13,792 bases of DNA from an uncultured Clostridia bacterium (GCA_948805675.1 CAQIBN010000021.1:1-13792), one strand, 5' to 3'; counted from the stretch's first letter, positions 6,665 to 13,593 are shown. Translations and numbers: made by a program. The notes: generated by a model from the letters alone, not told the origin.

Positions 6665-8728
6665 TTATTTTTTATAATATATTTTATTCAATACTTTATA
6701 TCCTTTTATTTTTCTTTTTCCAATAATATAAGATAGTATATCTTTGTACTCGTCAATTTTAATGTATTTATCTATTCCATTTATTTGTGATAATTCAGCA
6801 ATTTTATATGCTATTATCCCTTTTCCACTTATATTTGAAATTTCTTCCTCAAAGTTTTCTTTTATATAATAATCTTCTAGTTCTCCATTTTTCATTATAA
6901 ATATGTTCTTTTTATACATAGCTAATATAAAATTTAAGACTTCTTCTTTTACTTCGGTACCCAAACCTTGTAATTTAGCTTTTGTATATATTCTCCTTTT
7001 AAAATTAGCCCATATATCATCTAAATCTTTATTATATTGTTTTTCTATGATTATCTTATCTAATATACTAACCAAGGATTCCCAATCTCTACTTTCAGTT
7101 TCTCCTTTTATTTTTTTATTGCTTTTAATTGTTTCCTTAATTTTTCCTCTTATTTTAGCAATCTCTTCTCTTTCATCATCATCTAATAATACATCTAATC
7201 CATTTGTTAGTATATCATAATCTGCAATAATATAATTTTTAATATTTAACTCATTTAATACTTTTCTATAAATATCAAAATATGATTTCCCTCCAACCTT
7301 TATAATCGAAATATCATTATTATTTAATATATTTTTTCCATATATACTCTTTACTATCTCAGGAATAAGAACTTGTTCTTCTCCTTCAACTAGAATAACT
7401 TTTTCTGCAAAAAACATTTCTGCATTCTTATGCTGTAATTCTATTTTTAATTTTTGTAATTCTTTTCCGTCTCCATATTTTTCTTTACATATTCTATTCT
7501 TTTTTGTTCCTTCTATTGATTTTCTTATAACATTAATATTCTCTATATCAACATTACATATAAATTCTTCTGAATGCGTTGTAATTATTATTTGATTTTT
7601 ATTGTTTTGTATAAAATCATTTAATATATCTGATAACATTCTTTTAGCATGAGGATGTAAAAATAGTTCTGGTTCTTCTAAAATAAGCAAAGATGATTGA
7701 TTGAAAATTTTACAATAGAATTTAAATAATTCTATCATAATAAGACTTTGTAGTCCACTCCCTTTATTCTCCAGTGGTGTTTCTACTCCATCGTCTACAG
7801 ATAATCTTATATTTTTATAATAATCCTCCGTTCTATTTTCTAACATATTTATATCTATTTTAATATTCATCAAGCTTAATGTCCTTTTTAACTGAGAATT
7901 AAGATCATCTTTTAAATCTTTATAAACATTACCTATCACTTTCTTTAAATCATTTGATGATTTATCTATTTCCAATTGATGTTGTTCATTGCACGAATCA
8001 TTCCACTTTCTTTGTAAGAGTTTACCATACCAAGACCATTTTGTAATTTTTAATGTAGTTTCTGTTGTTCTAAATGCTGGTATTAATAAGCTAGTTATTA
8101 AAGTTGCTTTTATATTAGGATTTACATATAGCATTCTATAATACTTTTCCTTATTAGGTAAGATTGTAGAATTATAATTATTTTCTTTAATTTTTAAAAT
8201 AATATTATATAAATTTGTATCATCTTCTTTATTATAATATTTATATATCCATATTTTATTTGTATTGTTTAAAATATTTTTTAAATCTTCAGCTTTATAC
8301 CATTGTAAAAGGTTTGTTCCTTTATATTGAAATTTTTCAGGATAATCTCGCTTTAATTCGTCATCTTCTTCTAGAATCCACTCATTATTAAAATCTTCAT
8401 CTTTTTCATTAAAGTAATCTGTAATATCTAATAATGCTGTACTTTTCTTTATATTTTCTAACAAGGAATAATGCAGATTTTCTATTTCATCAATCTCTGT
8501 TATAATCTTAAAATTTCTATCAATTCTGTTTGAAGAATCTGTAAAAAAAATTTTATCTTCATATGATGTCATATTATATTTATCTCCAAGAATCTCATTT
8601 AGTGCAGAAACTATATTACTTTTACCTGCATTATTTTTTCCAACAAGTACATTTATCCCTTTATTAAATATAAATGTTTCATCTTTTATACTTTTATAGT
8701 TTTTTATTATTAATTTACTAATATACAT
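6665..8728 (-). CDS. OLD-family ATPase / TOPRIM endonuclease
   Basis: 687 residues. N-terminal SMC/ABC-like ATPase: KLIIKNYKSI start, Walker A GKNNAGKS (30-37), signature-like NKGSGLQSLI (321-330), Walker B LLILEEPE (347-354) and H-loop TTHSEEF with H385. The TOPRIM nuclease domain follows: VILVEGE with E448, and IIADYD with D503/D505 as metal-binding acids. About 180 residues follow TOPRIM without recognised motifs. OLD proteins are ATP-controlled DNA nucleases; relatives include phage P2 Old and Gabija GajA. It is the first gene of the three-gene unit, with its own consensus promoter (8814-8842) and a GGAAGTGG ribosome site. No UvrD-like GajB partner is present; instead the unit carries an AlbA_2 protein and a primase-helicase, so it is not a standard Gabija locus. 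Confidence 0.88.
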   Translation of the reverse strand: MYISKLIIKNYKSIKDETFIFNKGINVLVGKNNAGKSNIVSALNEILGDKYNMTSYEDKIFFTDSSNRIDRNFKIITEIDEIENLHYSLLENIKKSTALLDITDYFNEKDEDFNNEWILEEDDELKRDYPEKFQYKGTNLLQWYKAEDLKNILNNTNKIWIYKYYNKEDDTNLYNIILKIKENNYNSTILPNKEKYYRMLYVNPNIKATLITSLLIPAFRTTETTLKITKWSWYGKLLQRKWNDSCNEQHQLEIDKSSNDLKKVIGNVYKDLKDDLNSQLKRTLSLMNIKIDINMLENRTEDYYKNIRLSVDDGVETPLENKGSGLQSLIMIELFKFYCKIFNQSSLLILEEPELFLHPHAKRMLSDILNDFIQNNKNQIIITTHSEEFICNVDIENINVIRKSIEGTKKNRICKEKYGDGKELQKLKIELQHKNAEMFFAEKVILVEGEEQVLIPEIVKSIYGKNILNNNDISIIKVGGKSYFDIYRKVLNELNIKNYIIADYDILTNGLDVLLDDDEREEIAKIRGKIKETIKSNKKIKGETESRDWESLVSILDKIIIEKQYNKDLDDIWANFKRRIYTKAKLQGLGTEVKEEVLNFILAMYKKNIFIMKNGELEDYYIKENFEEEISNISGKGIIAYKIAELSQINGIDKYIKIDEYKDILSYIIGKRKIKGYKVLNKIYYKK

Positions 8729-8813
8729 TTTTCCACTTCCATTTATTCTATTATTCTAATTTATAGTTTTTGTATTGTTATCTAAATTGGAATTTCTTTA
8801 CATTTTCAGAGTT

Positions 8814-8842
8814 ATTATATCAAATTTTAGCATTGTTCACAA
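8814..8842 (-). promoter_or_regulatory. Sigma-A type promoter for the OLD operon
   Basis: On the minus strand, TTGTGA (8837-8842) and a perfect TATAAT (8814-8819) are separated by exactly 17 bases. The predicted start of transcription near 8807 leaves a leader of about 80 bases before the OLD ATG. No rival promoter is seen in the short gap between the OLD and AlbA_2 genes, so this probably drives the three-gene unit. The -35 box is 8 bases from the large palindrome at 8851-8884. Confidence 0.7.
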
Positions 8843-8850
8843 TAGTTTTA

Positions 8851-8884
8851 ATTTTAAATGTGGCGAATTCGCCACATTTAAAAT
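8851..8884. repeat. Perfect 34-bp palindrome upstream of the OLD promoter
   Basis: Every base from 8851 to 8884 pairs around a centre at 8867/8868 (core GTGGCGAATTCGCCAC flanked by AT arms). The GC-rich core stands out in very AT-rich DNA. It lies just upstream of the OLD -35 box and just past the relaxase terminator. It may be an operator for a dimeric repressor, a second bidirectional terminator insulating the cargo from the mobility genes, or a replication or recombination site. Confidence 0.7.
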
Positions 8885-8891
8885 ATATAAA

Positions 8892-8915
8892 GACTGTCAC
8901 TTTTTTGTAACAGCC
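8892..8915 (-). terminator. Terminator of the mobilization genes
   Basis: On the minus strand GGCTGTTAC (8915-8907) pairs with GTGACAGTC (8900-8892) with two G-U pairs and a 6-A loop, followed by TTTATATATTTT. It begins 11 bases after the relaxase stop, so it ends the MobC-relaxase transcript before the OLD promoter. Confidence 0.65.
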
Positions 8916-8925
8916 TTTTACAATA

Positions 8926-10293
8926 CTATCTTACATATCTATCTTTTTTCTTTGTTTTTGCAATATCTTCTTGCTCTCTTTTCATCTGTTGTTCAATTTT
9001 TATAACTTCTTTAACCTTTGGTATATCTTCTAAAATCCAATTTGCTGTTTTTAGATTTTTTCGATATTTATTTAAGATAGTAGTACATTCATCTCGCTTT
9101 GCTTTATATTCCTCTATTAAGTTATTGTCTTTGCAATTTCTTAACTTATTTCTATATTTTTGTCTTAAATTAGTAACATCTTCAATATCTTTTTCAGTTT
9201 GTAAAATATAGTTTTTTACATCATCTGTTGTTTTTAATTTTTCTGTTACAATAAGTCTAGTTTCATTAGAATAACGTTCCATTTTTCTAACTTCTCGTCT
9301 CATTTCTGGTGATAATGGCTTATAATCTTCTCTTTTCGGAATTAAACCTAATAAATGAAATAGTATTAGAAAAAGTGCATCAATTCCACTTATTTTACTA
9401 ATATCTTTGAATTTGCCTTTAAATCTATAAACATACTGCTTATTATATTTCCTCGGTTTTACTAATTTATAGTATTCATCTTGCACATAATATGGATTTT
9501 TGAATAGTCTTTCAACAATATTTTGTGGTAAATACTTCTCTCCTAATTGATACATTCTTACTGCTTTCTTATCATTTATTGAGCGAATTGTAGGATACTT
9601 TCTGTTGCTATCATCATTTATAATATATCCTTTTTTATACATTGCCTTTTTAAATTGTGCATAACTCACACATATTTTCATTGTTTCATCTATAGCTTGT
9701 CTCATTAGGTTATACTTCGTAGGCTCTCCTCTTTTTTCTGCAAAATATATACTTCTTGGTGTTTTTCCTTTTGGATTTTCTATAACTATTAGATTATTTT
9801 CTCTACATAATCTATCTGAAATTTCTCTAAATTTATAATATGCACCTTTATTGCAATTAAATTTCTTTCCTGTAAACATATTAACTGAATTTACTACAAA
9901 ATGGTTATGATATGTGCCAGTATTAAAGTGTGTTGCAACTACAACTTGATACTCACTCCATATTTCTTTTGCTAGTTCTACTCCAATTTTGTGTGCAAGT
10001 TCTGGTGATAATTCTCCTGTTTTAAAACTTTGGTATGCATGATATGCTATATTTCCTGTACATTTATCAAACTTTTTCTGTACAAAATTCATTTCTTCAT
10101 AAGCTGTATCGCTATTACAATTTACTCCTGTTACATACATAGTTTTCTCATTTTCGTCAACAGTCTTTTCACTATTTTCTGCATACATTAATACTTGTTT
10201 CAAATCAGAAAAAAGTGTCTTTTCTGGATTTTTCGCATAATTTACTACTCGTGATAAGCTATCTTTAATTGCCCATATTTTCGTTGTTGCCAT
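8926..10293 (-). CDS. Relaxase (MOBP-type mobilization nuclease)
   Basis: 455 residues from the ATG at 10291-10293, giving MATTKIW, the usual start of relaxases in Tn1549/Tn4451-like elements; the frame is open to a start at 10326, but the added residues do not look conserved. Relaxases nick one strand at oriT and stay joined to the DNA 5' end through a tyrosine during conjugative transfer. Visible are Y19 (VVNYAKNPEKT, candidate catalytic Tyr) and the metal-binding histidine motif H122-FNTGTY-H129-N-H131. The C-terminal part (about 350-440) is a lysine- and glutamate-rich helical region. The start overlaps the end of mobC by about 29 bases, so the two are coupled, and oriT lies just upstream. 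No type IV secretion or coupling-protein genes are in the window, so transfer would depend on a helper element. Confidence 0.88.
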   Translation of the reverse strand: MATTKIWAIKDSLSRVVNYAKNPEKTLFSDLKQVLMYAENSEKTVDENEKTMYVTGVNCNSDTAYEEMNFVQKKFDKCTGNIAYHAYQSFKTGELSPELAHKIGVELAKEIWSEYQVVVATHFNTGTYHNHFVVNSVNMFTGKKFNCNKGAYYKFREISDRLCRENNLIVIENPKGKTPRSIYFAEKRGEPTKYNLMRQAIDETMKICVSYAQFKKAMYKKGYIINDDSNRKYPTIRSINDKKAVRMYQLGEKYLPQNIVERLFKNPYYVQDEYYKLVKPRKYNKQYVYRFKGKFKDISKISGIDALFLILFHLLGLIPKREDYKPLSPEMRREVRKMERYSNETRLIVTEKLKTTDDVKNYILQTEKDIEDVTNLRQKYRNKLRNCKDNNLIEEYKAKRDECTTILNKYRKNLKTANWILEDIPKVKEVIKIEQQMKREQEDIAKTKKKDRYVR

Positions 10294-10585
10294 CTTCATC
10301 ACCATCTTCTTTATTGTTATATACATCTAGAAAATCACTTTGCATCTTTTCGATTTTTTCTCTTACTTCTTCATTATTTAGATAAGGAAATTGATATTTT
10401 AAATCAGTTATTCCTGTATATATTTTGTAAATTTTTTCATCTGGTACTTCATAAATCTTTTGTTGCAATCCTGATTTTCTTAAATAGCCTGATAAAGATA
10501 ATTTACTCTTTTTAGCATTTCTTTGTAACTTTTTCTTCTCATTTTCACTCACCCTAACATTAATTCCTATTGTTCTATTTCTCAT
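10265..10585 (-). CDS. mobC: MobC-like relaxosome accessory protein
   Basis: 106 residues. The N-terminal 45 residues (TIGINVRVSENEKKKLQ..., SLSGYLRKSGL) fit the ribbon-helix-helix fold of MobC/MobB accessory proteins that bind oriT and help the relaxase open the DNA. A helical middle (EEVREKIEKMQSDFLDVY) and an acidic tail follow. The ATG at 10583-10585 has an AGGATGTGAG site, and the gene overlaps both neighbours: ATGA with the small frame upstream, and the relaxase start downstream. A possible promoter lies in the oriT region at 10687-10714. Confidence 0.82.
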   Translation of the reverse strand: MRNRTIGINVRVSENEKKKLQRNAKKSKLSLSGYLRKSGLQQKIYEVPDEKIYKIYTGITDLKYQFPYLNNEEVREKIEKMQSDFLDVYNNKEDGDEDGNNENMGN

Positions 10586-10677
10586 ATTTTCTCACATCCT
10601 TTTTCATAAATTCTAATTTTCTTTTTTGTAAAATCTTTATTAAAAATTTTCAATTTTTCGTTTATTTTTGATTTCAT
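10582..10677 (-). CDS. Possible 31-aa leader ORF overlapping mobC
   Basis: A very basic 31-codon frame (MKSKINEKLKIFNKDFTKKK...) whose TGA overlaps the mobC ATG as ATGA, so ribosomes could re-initiate on mobC. The frame stays open upstream to 10782, but that extension runs through the oriT inverted repeats and has no ribosome binding site, so I do not count it as coding. The shorter start also lacks a clear site. Weak candidate. Confidence 0.22.
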   Translation of the reverse strand: MKSKINEKLKIFNKDFTKKKIRIYEKGCEKI

Positions 10678-10686
10678 TTTACTAAT

Positions 10687-10714
10687 TTTATAGTAGGGGT
10701 TATAGGGGATACAA
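10687..10714 (-). promoter_or_regulatory. Possible promoter of mobC-relaxase inside oriT region
   Basis: On the minus strand TTGTAT (10709-10714) and TATAAA (10687-10692) are 16 bases apart, about 100 bases upstream of mobC. The -35 box lies in one of the oriT hairpins, an arrangement that would let relaxosome binding repress its own genes, as in many mobilization regions. Confidence 0.4.
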
Positions 10715-10765
10715 TCCCCTTTCAGCATAAGCTGTCGGTTTTGTGGCAATACAAAACCTATGCTC
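10700..10765 (-). other. Origin of transfer (oriT) region
   Basis: A cluster of short GC-richer inverted repeats directly upstream of mobC and the relaxase: GGTTTTGT/ACAAAACC (10737-10744 and 10751-10758, 6-base spacer), CAGC/GCTG (10723-10726 and 10731-10734), and AGGGGAT/ATCCCCT (10704-10710 and 10714-10720, 3-base spacer). The position and hairpin series are what MOBP-type oriT regions show, and a similar TGCCACAAAACCGAC string is familiar from related clostridial elements. The exact nick site cannot be placed by eye. Confidence 0.65.
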
Positions 10766-10827
10766 GCTACACTTATAGACATTAAATTTTTTTATACATT
10801 TGGCTGTTTGCTCCTACTAGTAATTTC

Positions 10828-11229
10828 TTATACATATATTAGTTCATTTAATACAATTTCTTCTGCTGTATTTCTAAAATTATTCATCATGCCTACCCAA
10901 TAAAGTTGGTCAGTATTTTTCATTTCTTCTGTTAAATTATTTTGTTTTTTTAATTGCTCAATCATAATATCAATTCTTTCTTGTGCTGTTTCTTGAATCT
11001 CTTTTAAATGTTTATTCAAAGTTCCTTTTACAAACATTATTGTATATTCTGCTTTCTTATTTTCTTTTAAAAATTTTAGTCTCATTCTTCCATATTTATT
11101 TAATATAATTTTTTCTTTTTCTAATACCAAGTTAGGCATATAATAATCTCCAACTTTTGTATATTCAATTCCATATTCAATTCCATATTTATTATCAATA
11201 TTATTTTCTTTTAATTCTTTATTTTCCAT
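10828..11229 (-). CDS. tnpV: Transposon-encoded protein TnpV
   Basis: 133 residues from the ATG at 11227-11229. This start is preferred because GGAGG lies 8 bases upstream of it, while the in-frame ATG at 11244 has no such site. TnpV is a small protein of unknown mechanism carried next to TnpX in Tn4451-like elements. Matching family features are YTKVGDYYMPNLVL, the KYGRMRLKFLKENK stretch, LNKHLKEIQETAQERIDIMI, and the C-terminal DQLYWVGMMNNFRNTAEEIV..NELIY. Near its N-terminus GIEY is duplicated by a 12-base tandem repeat. It lies 28 bases after the serine recombinase stop, on the same strand. Confidence 0.85.
   Translation of the reverse strand: MENKELKENNIDNKYGIEYGIEYTKVGDYYMPNLVLEKEKIILNKYGRMRLKFLKENKKAEYTIMFVKGTLNKHLKEIQETAQERIDIMIEQLKKQNNLTEEMKNTDQLYWVGMMNNFRNTAEEIVLNELIYV
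11163..11186 (-). repeat. 12-bp tandem duplication inside tnpV
   Basis: ATTCAATTCCAT occurs twice back to back (11163-11174, 11175-11186). It keeps the frame and duplicates four residues (GIEY GIEY). It looks like a recent slippage event in a non-conserved N-terminal part and should be length-variable between strains. Confidence 0.7.
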
Positions 11230-11257
11230 TTTCAATTCCTCCATTTATTAAAATTTT

Positions 11258-12613
11258 TTAGCTAACTCGCTCTCGCTCTTTTATTCTTATTGCTCCTACA
11301 ATTCTATTTGGCTTTTGCTGTGGAAACTTCTTATCTTCTGAAACTAATTCAACTAATTTAAAAAGTTTTTCTCCATTGTGGTTTGTTTCATCAATTGTAA
11401 AATATTTTTTCTGGTAACCTTTCTTTGGTTCATCTAATCTTGCTACCTCATAATAAGATACTTCATAGTAATCGTTTAGTCTTTCTATATATTCTTTTAA
11501 GTCTTTTTTATCCATTAAGATTGTAGATGGAACTGTTACTTCTTCTTTTCCTTTAGTACAAGGTATCGCAACATCAAACATTCCACAATTCATAAGTTTA
11601 GAAATTTGTTCTATATAACTACTTCTAAACTTTATATTTATTAAGTTATAATAGCCTTTCTTATCTTTTTCAATTACAACATTCTCTATAAATTTTGAAA
11701 TAAATTCTTGCTTTTCTTCTTTTGTTTTACTTTTCCATTCTGCCATAAGCATATCTTGAAATTTATTAGAACGAATTAGTTTTTCTTTCTCTACATCTCT
11801 ATCTGCCATTATAGCTTGTGGACTAAATGATTGTTTATTTATATCAATTGCTTGTATTCTTTTTTCTTCTAGCATATTTAATTTTTCTTCAATCACTTTA
11901 TAATCTTCTGAAAAATCTTCTACTTCTACAATTCCTTTTAGATATGCTTCTTTAATTCTGTTTTTTTGATTTTGCAAACTAGATATCTCTTTATCTAATT
12001 TATCTGTATTTCGTTCTTTTTTATCTGCTAAAACAGGAAAGAAATATTTTTTTACTGTCATATCGTATTCAATTAAGTTCATTATTAAAAACATAACTGA
12101 ATCTTCAACTAAATCCTCTCTTAAATAAGTTTTACACTCTGAACAATGGTAATACATATACTTTTTCTTTTGACCACCAGAGCCTTTACATTGCATTATC
12201 TTTCCACATTTAGGACATAGCAGTTTTTGCATAAATATATAAACTCTATCTCTACAAAATGCCCTTTGATTTTTCTCTTTTTGTGCTTGTACATCTTCAT
12301 ACATTGCTCTTGATATAATAGGCTCTACAACATTCATATAAACAACTGTCTCTTTTTCTTGCTTATTTCTATATTGTTCAAAATCTCCTACATAAATTTT
12401 ATTATTAATTATTTTAGATACTGTTGCATCTTTCCATTGCTTGTTTGTTAGTGTAGGTATTTTTTCTGCGTTTAAGATATTAGCTATTCTTTGATAACTT
12501 TTGCCTTGTAAATACATATTAAATATCCTTACAACCAAATCTCTTGTCGTTTCATCTATTACCATTTTCTTATTTTCTCTTTTGTAACCTAATGGGCAAG
12601 TTCCGAGGTACAT
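11258..12613 (-). CDS. Large serine recombinase, C-terminal part (frame-shifted)
   Basis: The open frame gives 451 residues, but its first three (MYL) are an artefact of the frame; true homology starts at GTCPLGYKRE. It holds the recombinase domain (about 1-110), a zinc ribbon with C133-x2-C136 and C157-x2-C160, a coiled coil (about 200-260) and a long C-terminal region as in TnpX-like enzymes. These parts bind the element ends and control the direction of recombination. No ribosome binding site precedes this frame, and the catalytic serine is in the upstream frame (12667-13080), so alone it cannot recombine. Joined across the two shifts at 12717 and 12605, the whole gene would encode 606 residues, a normal size for the family. 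Downstream are tnpV and the mobilization genes. The gene is either decayed or expressed by recoding. Confidence 0.82.
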   Translation of the reverse strand: MYLGTCPLGYKRENKKMVIDETTRDLVVRIFNMYLQGKSYQRIANILNAEKIPTLTNKQWKDATVSKIINNKIYVGDFEQYRNKQEKETVVYMNVVEPIISRAMYEDVQAQKEKNQRAFCRDRVYIFMQKLLCPKCGKIMQCKGSGGQKKKYMYYHCSECKTYLREDLVEDSVMFLIMNLIEYDMTVKKYFFPVLADKKERNTDKLDKEISSLQNQKNRIKEAYLKGIVEVEDFSEDYKVIEEKLNMLEEKRIQAIDINKQSFSPQAIMADRDVEKEKLIRSNKFQDMLMAEWKSKTKEEKQEFISKFIENVVIEKDKKGYYNLINIKFRSSYIEQISKLMNCGMFDVAIPCTKGKEEVTVPSTILMDKKDLKEYIERLNDYYEVSYYEVARLDEPKKGYQKKYFTIDETNHNGEKLFKLVELVSEDKKFPQQKPNRIVGAIRIKERERVS

Positions 12614-12717
12614 GTCCAGATTTTATTGCTCCTGTCATTCCAAATTTTGTTCTTTCTGATACTATCTCAATTTCTAGTTGTGAGAGAACTGTTAACATTC
12701 TTACAAAAAATCTTCCG
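12603..12717 (-). other. Two +1 frameshift sites at CGG codons in the serine recombinase
   Basis: Frame 0 reads DVNTSSAN up to AAT (12720-12718), then CGG (12717-12715). Skipping the C at 12717 gives GGA AGA TTT, that is GRFFVRMLTVLSQLEIEIV, exactly what the family has here. This second frame runs to GHVP at CCT (12608-12606), then CGG (12605-12603). Skipping the C at 12605 gives GGA ACT TGC, that is GTCPLGYKRE, again the family sequence. Both breaks share the form xxT-CGG-A and both restore a glycine GGA. In frame 0 the ribosome would stop at TGA after LTTRN. Confidence 0.85.
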
Positions 12718-13080
12718 ATTAGCTGAAGAGGTATTTACATCATCCCTATCACAAATGAGATAGCAATTATGCTTTTCTAACTCTGATATTAAGACTTCTA
12801 AATCTCTTACAGACCTTGTTACTCTATCTAACTTATAGGCTACAATATAATTAATTTTACCTGCTTTCATATCTTCTAACATTTGCTGAAAAGCTGGTCT
12901 ATTAGCCATATCTTTCGCCGATATTCCTGCATCTTTGTAAACTTTATATATTTTGTAATCTTTATATTTACAAAGTGCCTTTAATTTCTCCTCCTGCTCT
13001 CCCAAACTAAATCCCTCGCGTGCCTGATCTTCTGTACTAACACGAATATAAATTCCTGCTACTTTCCTTTCTTCATTCAT
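12667..13080 (-). CDS. Large serine recombinase, N-terminal catalytic part (frame-shifted)
   Basis: The start is taken at the ATG at 13078-13080, with AAGGAGG ten bases upstream; a TTG at 13101 lies in the same frame but within or before that ribosome site. Residues 5-120 form the resolvase catalytic domain: R13-V-S15 (S15 is the nucleophile), EGFSLGEQ, NRPAFQQML (R61), and YKLDRVTRS (D85, R86, R89). The frame follows the family through DDVNTSSAN and then diverges into a 17-residue tail unlike the family before a TGA, owing to the first +1 shift at 12717. Serine recombinases of this group (TnpX-like) excise the element as a circle and insert it by 2-bp staggered cuts. A terminator and a possible anti-terminator lie upstream. 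Confidence 0.85.
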   Translation of the reverse strand: MNEERKVAGIYIRVSTEDQAREGFSLGEQEEKLKALCKYKDYKIYKVYKDAGISAKDMANRPAFQQMLEDMKAGKINYIVAYKLDRVTRSVRDLEVLISELEKHNCYLICDRDDVNTSSANRKIFCKNVNSSLTTRN

Positions 13081-13123
13081 TTTTACATATCCTCCTTCCA
13101 AATTTTATGAATAGAAAGGCAAC

Positions 13124-13165
13124 AAAAAAGTGCCACATAGCATAGTTTTAGCTATTAGCACTTTT
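13124..13165 (-). terminator. Terminator/attenuator upstream of the serine recombinase
   Basis: On the minus strand AAAAGTGC (13165-13158) pairs with GCACTTTT (13133-13126), with a second stem ATAGC/GCTAT inside and a 9-base loop, followed by TTTTTTGTT. It may simply end the small gene at 13275-13559, but it lies about 45 bases before the recombinase start and its left arm can be captured by the larger inverted repeat at 13156-13261. Confidence 0.55.
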
Positions 13166-13261
13166 AGAGTTTTTATATTTATTATTACTATCTCTTTAAT
13201 TTTCTTTTTAATAACACAAATAAACCAATATAGTATAATTTTTTAAAAACTCTAAAATGCT
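13156..13261 (-). repeat. 14-bp inverted repeat (18 bp with one bulge) upstream of the recombinase
   Basis: TTTTAGAGTTTTTA (13162-13175) has its exact reverse complement at 13244-13257. Allowing one extra base, pairing extends by AGCA/TGCT. In a minus-strand transcript the first arm would form before the terminator at 13124-13165 and would take up that terminator's 5' arm. About 68 bases lie between the arms. A DNA role, for example as a recombinase binding site near the element end, is the alternative. Confidence 0.5.
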
Positions 13262-13274
13262 TTGCCGTTCTATG

Positions 13275-13559
13275 TTATGTATTTCCGCTGATATGTTCTT
13301 GTAATTTGGATAACGGATATTTTGTACTTAAATCATTTACATAGAAATAATCGTGTTCATTAAAGAATAGGTACAAACTATCTTTAATAATTACTCTATG
13401 GGGCTCTACATACGCTAAATTGGTATGTTCAATAATTCTTATACAACCATTTATTATTTGTGGCTGTTCCTTTCCTTTAAATTTTAAACGGCACGCCCAT
13501 TCGATTTTAGAGAGTAATTCTTTACTCATATTGATTTCTTGTTTAATTATATGTAACAT
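13275..13559 (-). CDS. Small conserved-looking protein, unrecognised
   Basis: 94 residues from the ATG at 13557-13559. A strong AAAGGAGGT stands upstream, 12-13 bases from the ATG, somewhat far; a second ATG at 13529 (MSKELLSKIEW, 84 residues) is possible but lacks a site. The sequence is compact and protein-like, with CRLKFKGKEQPQIINGCIRI, HTNLAYVEPHRVIIKDSLY, and LFFNEHDYFYVNDLSTKYP, suggesting a small mostly beta-sheet protein without membrane segments. No family is recognised. It sits between the tRNA-Asn terminator and the recombinase on the same strand and may be an element-end gene carried with the recombinase. Confidence 0.55.
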   Translation of the reverse strand: MLHIIKQEINMSKELLSKIEWACRLKFKGKEQPQIINGCIRIIEHTNLAYVEPHRVIIKDSLYLFFNEHDYFYVNDLSTKYPLSKLQEHISGNT

Positions 13560-13593
13560 AATACCACAAAAACCTCCTTTTTTCAATATTTTT

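Noticed and set aside
6665..8728. Gabija system (GajA)
   Set aside because: The ATPase-TOPRIM build is shared, but no UvrD-like GajB follows; the next genes are an AlbA_2-HATPase protein and a primase-helicase.
10582..10782. 66-codon minus-strand frame before mobC as one gene
   Set aside because: Its first half runs through the oriT inverted repeats and its start lacks a ribosome binding site; only the last 31 codons are kept as a weak candidate.
12667..12717. Stop-codon reassignment (TGA read through) to explain the broken recombinase
   Set aside because: The frame after the TGA does not continue the family; only +1 shifts restore it.
12544..12726. 60-codon plus-strand frame over the frameshift region
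   Set aside because: Antisense to the serine recombinase, where the minus strand matches the family in all three pieces.
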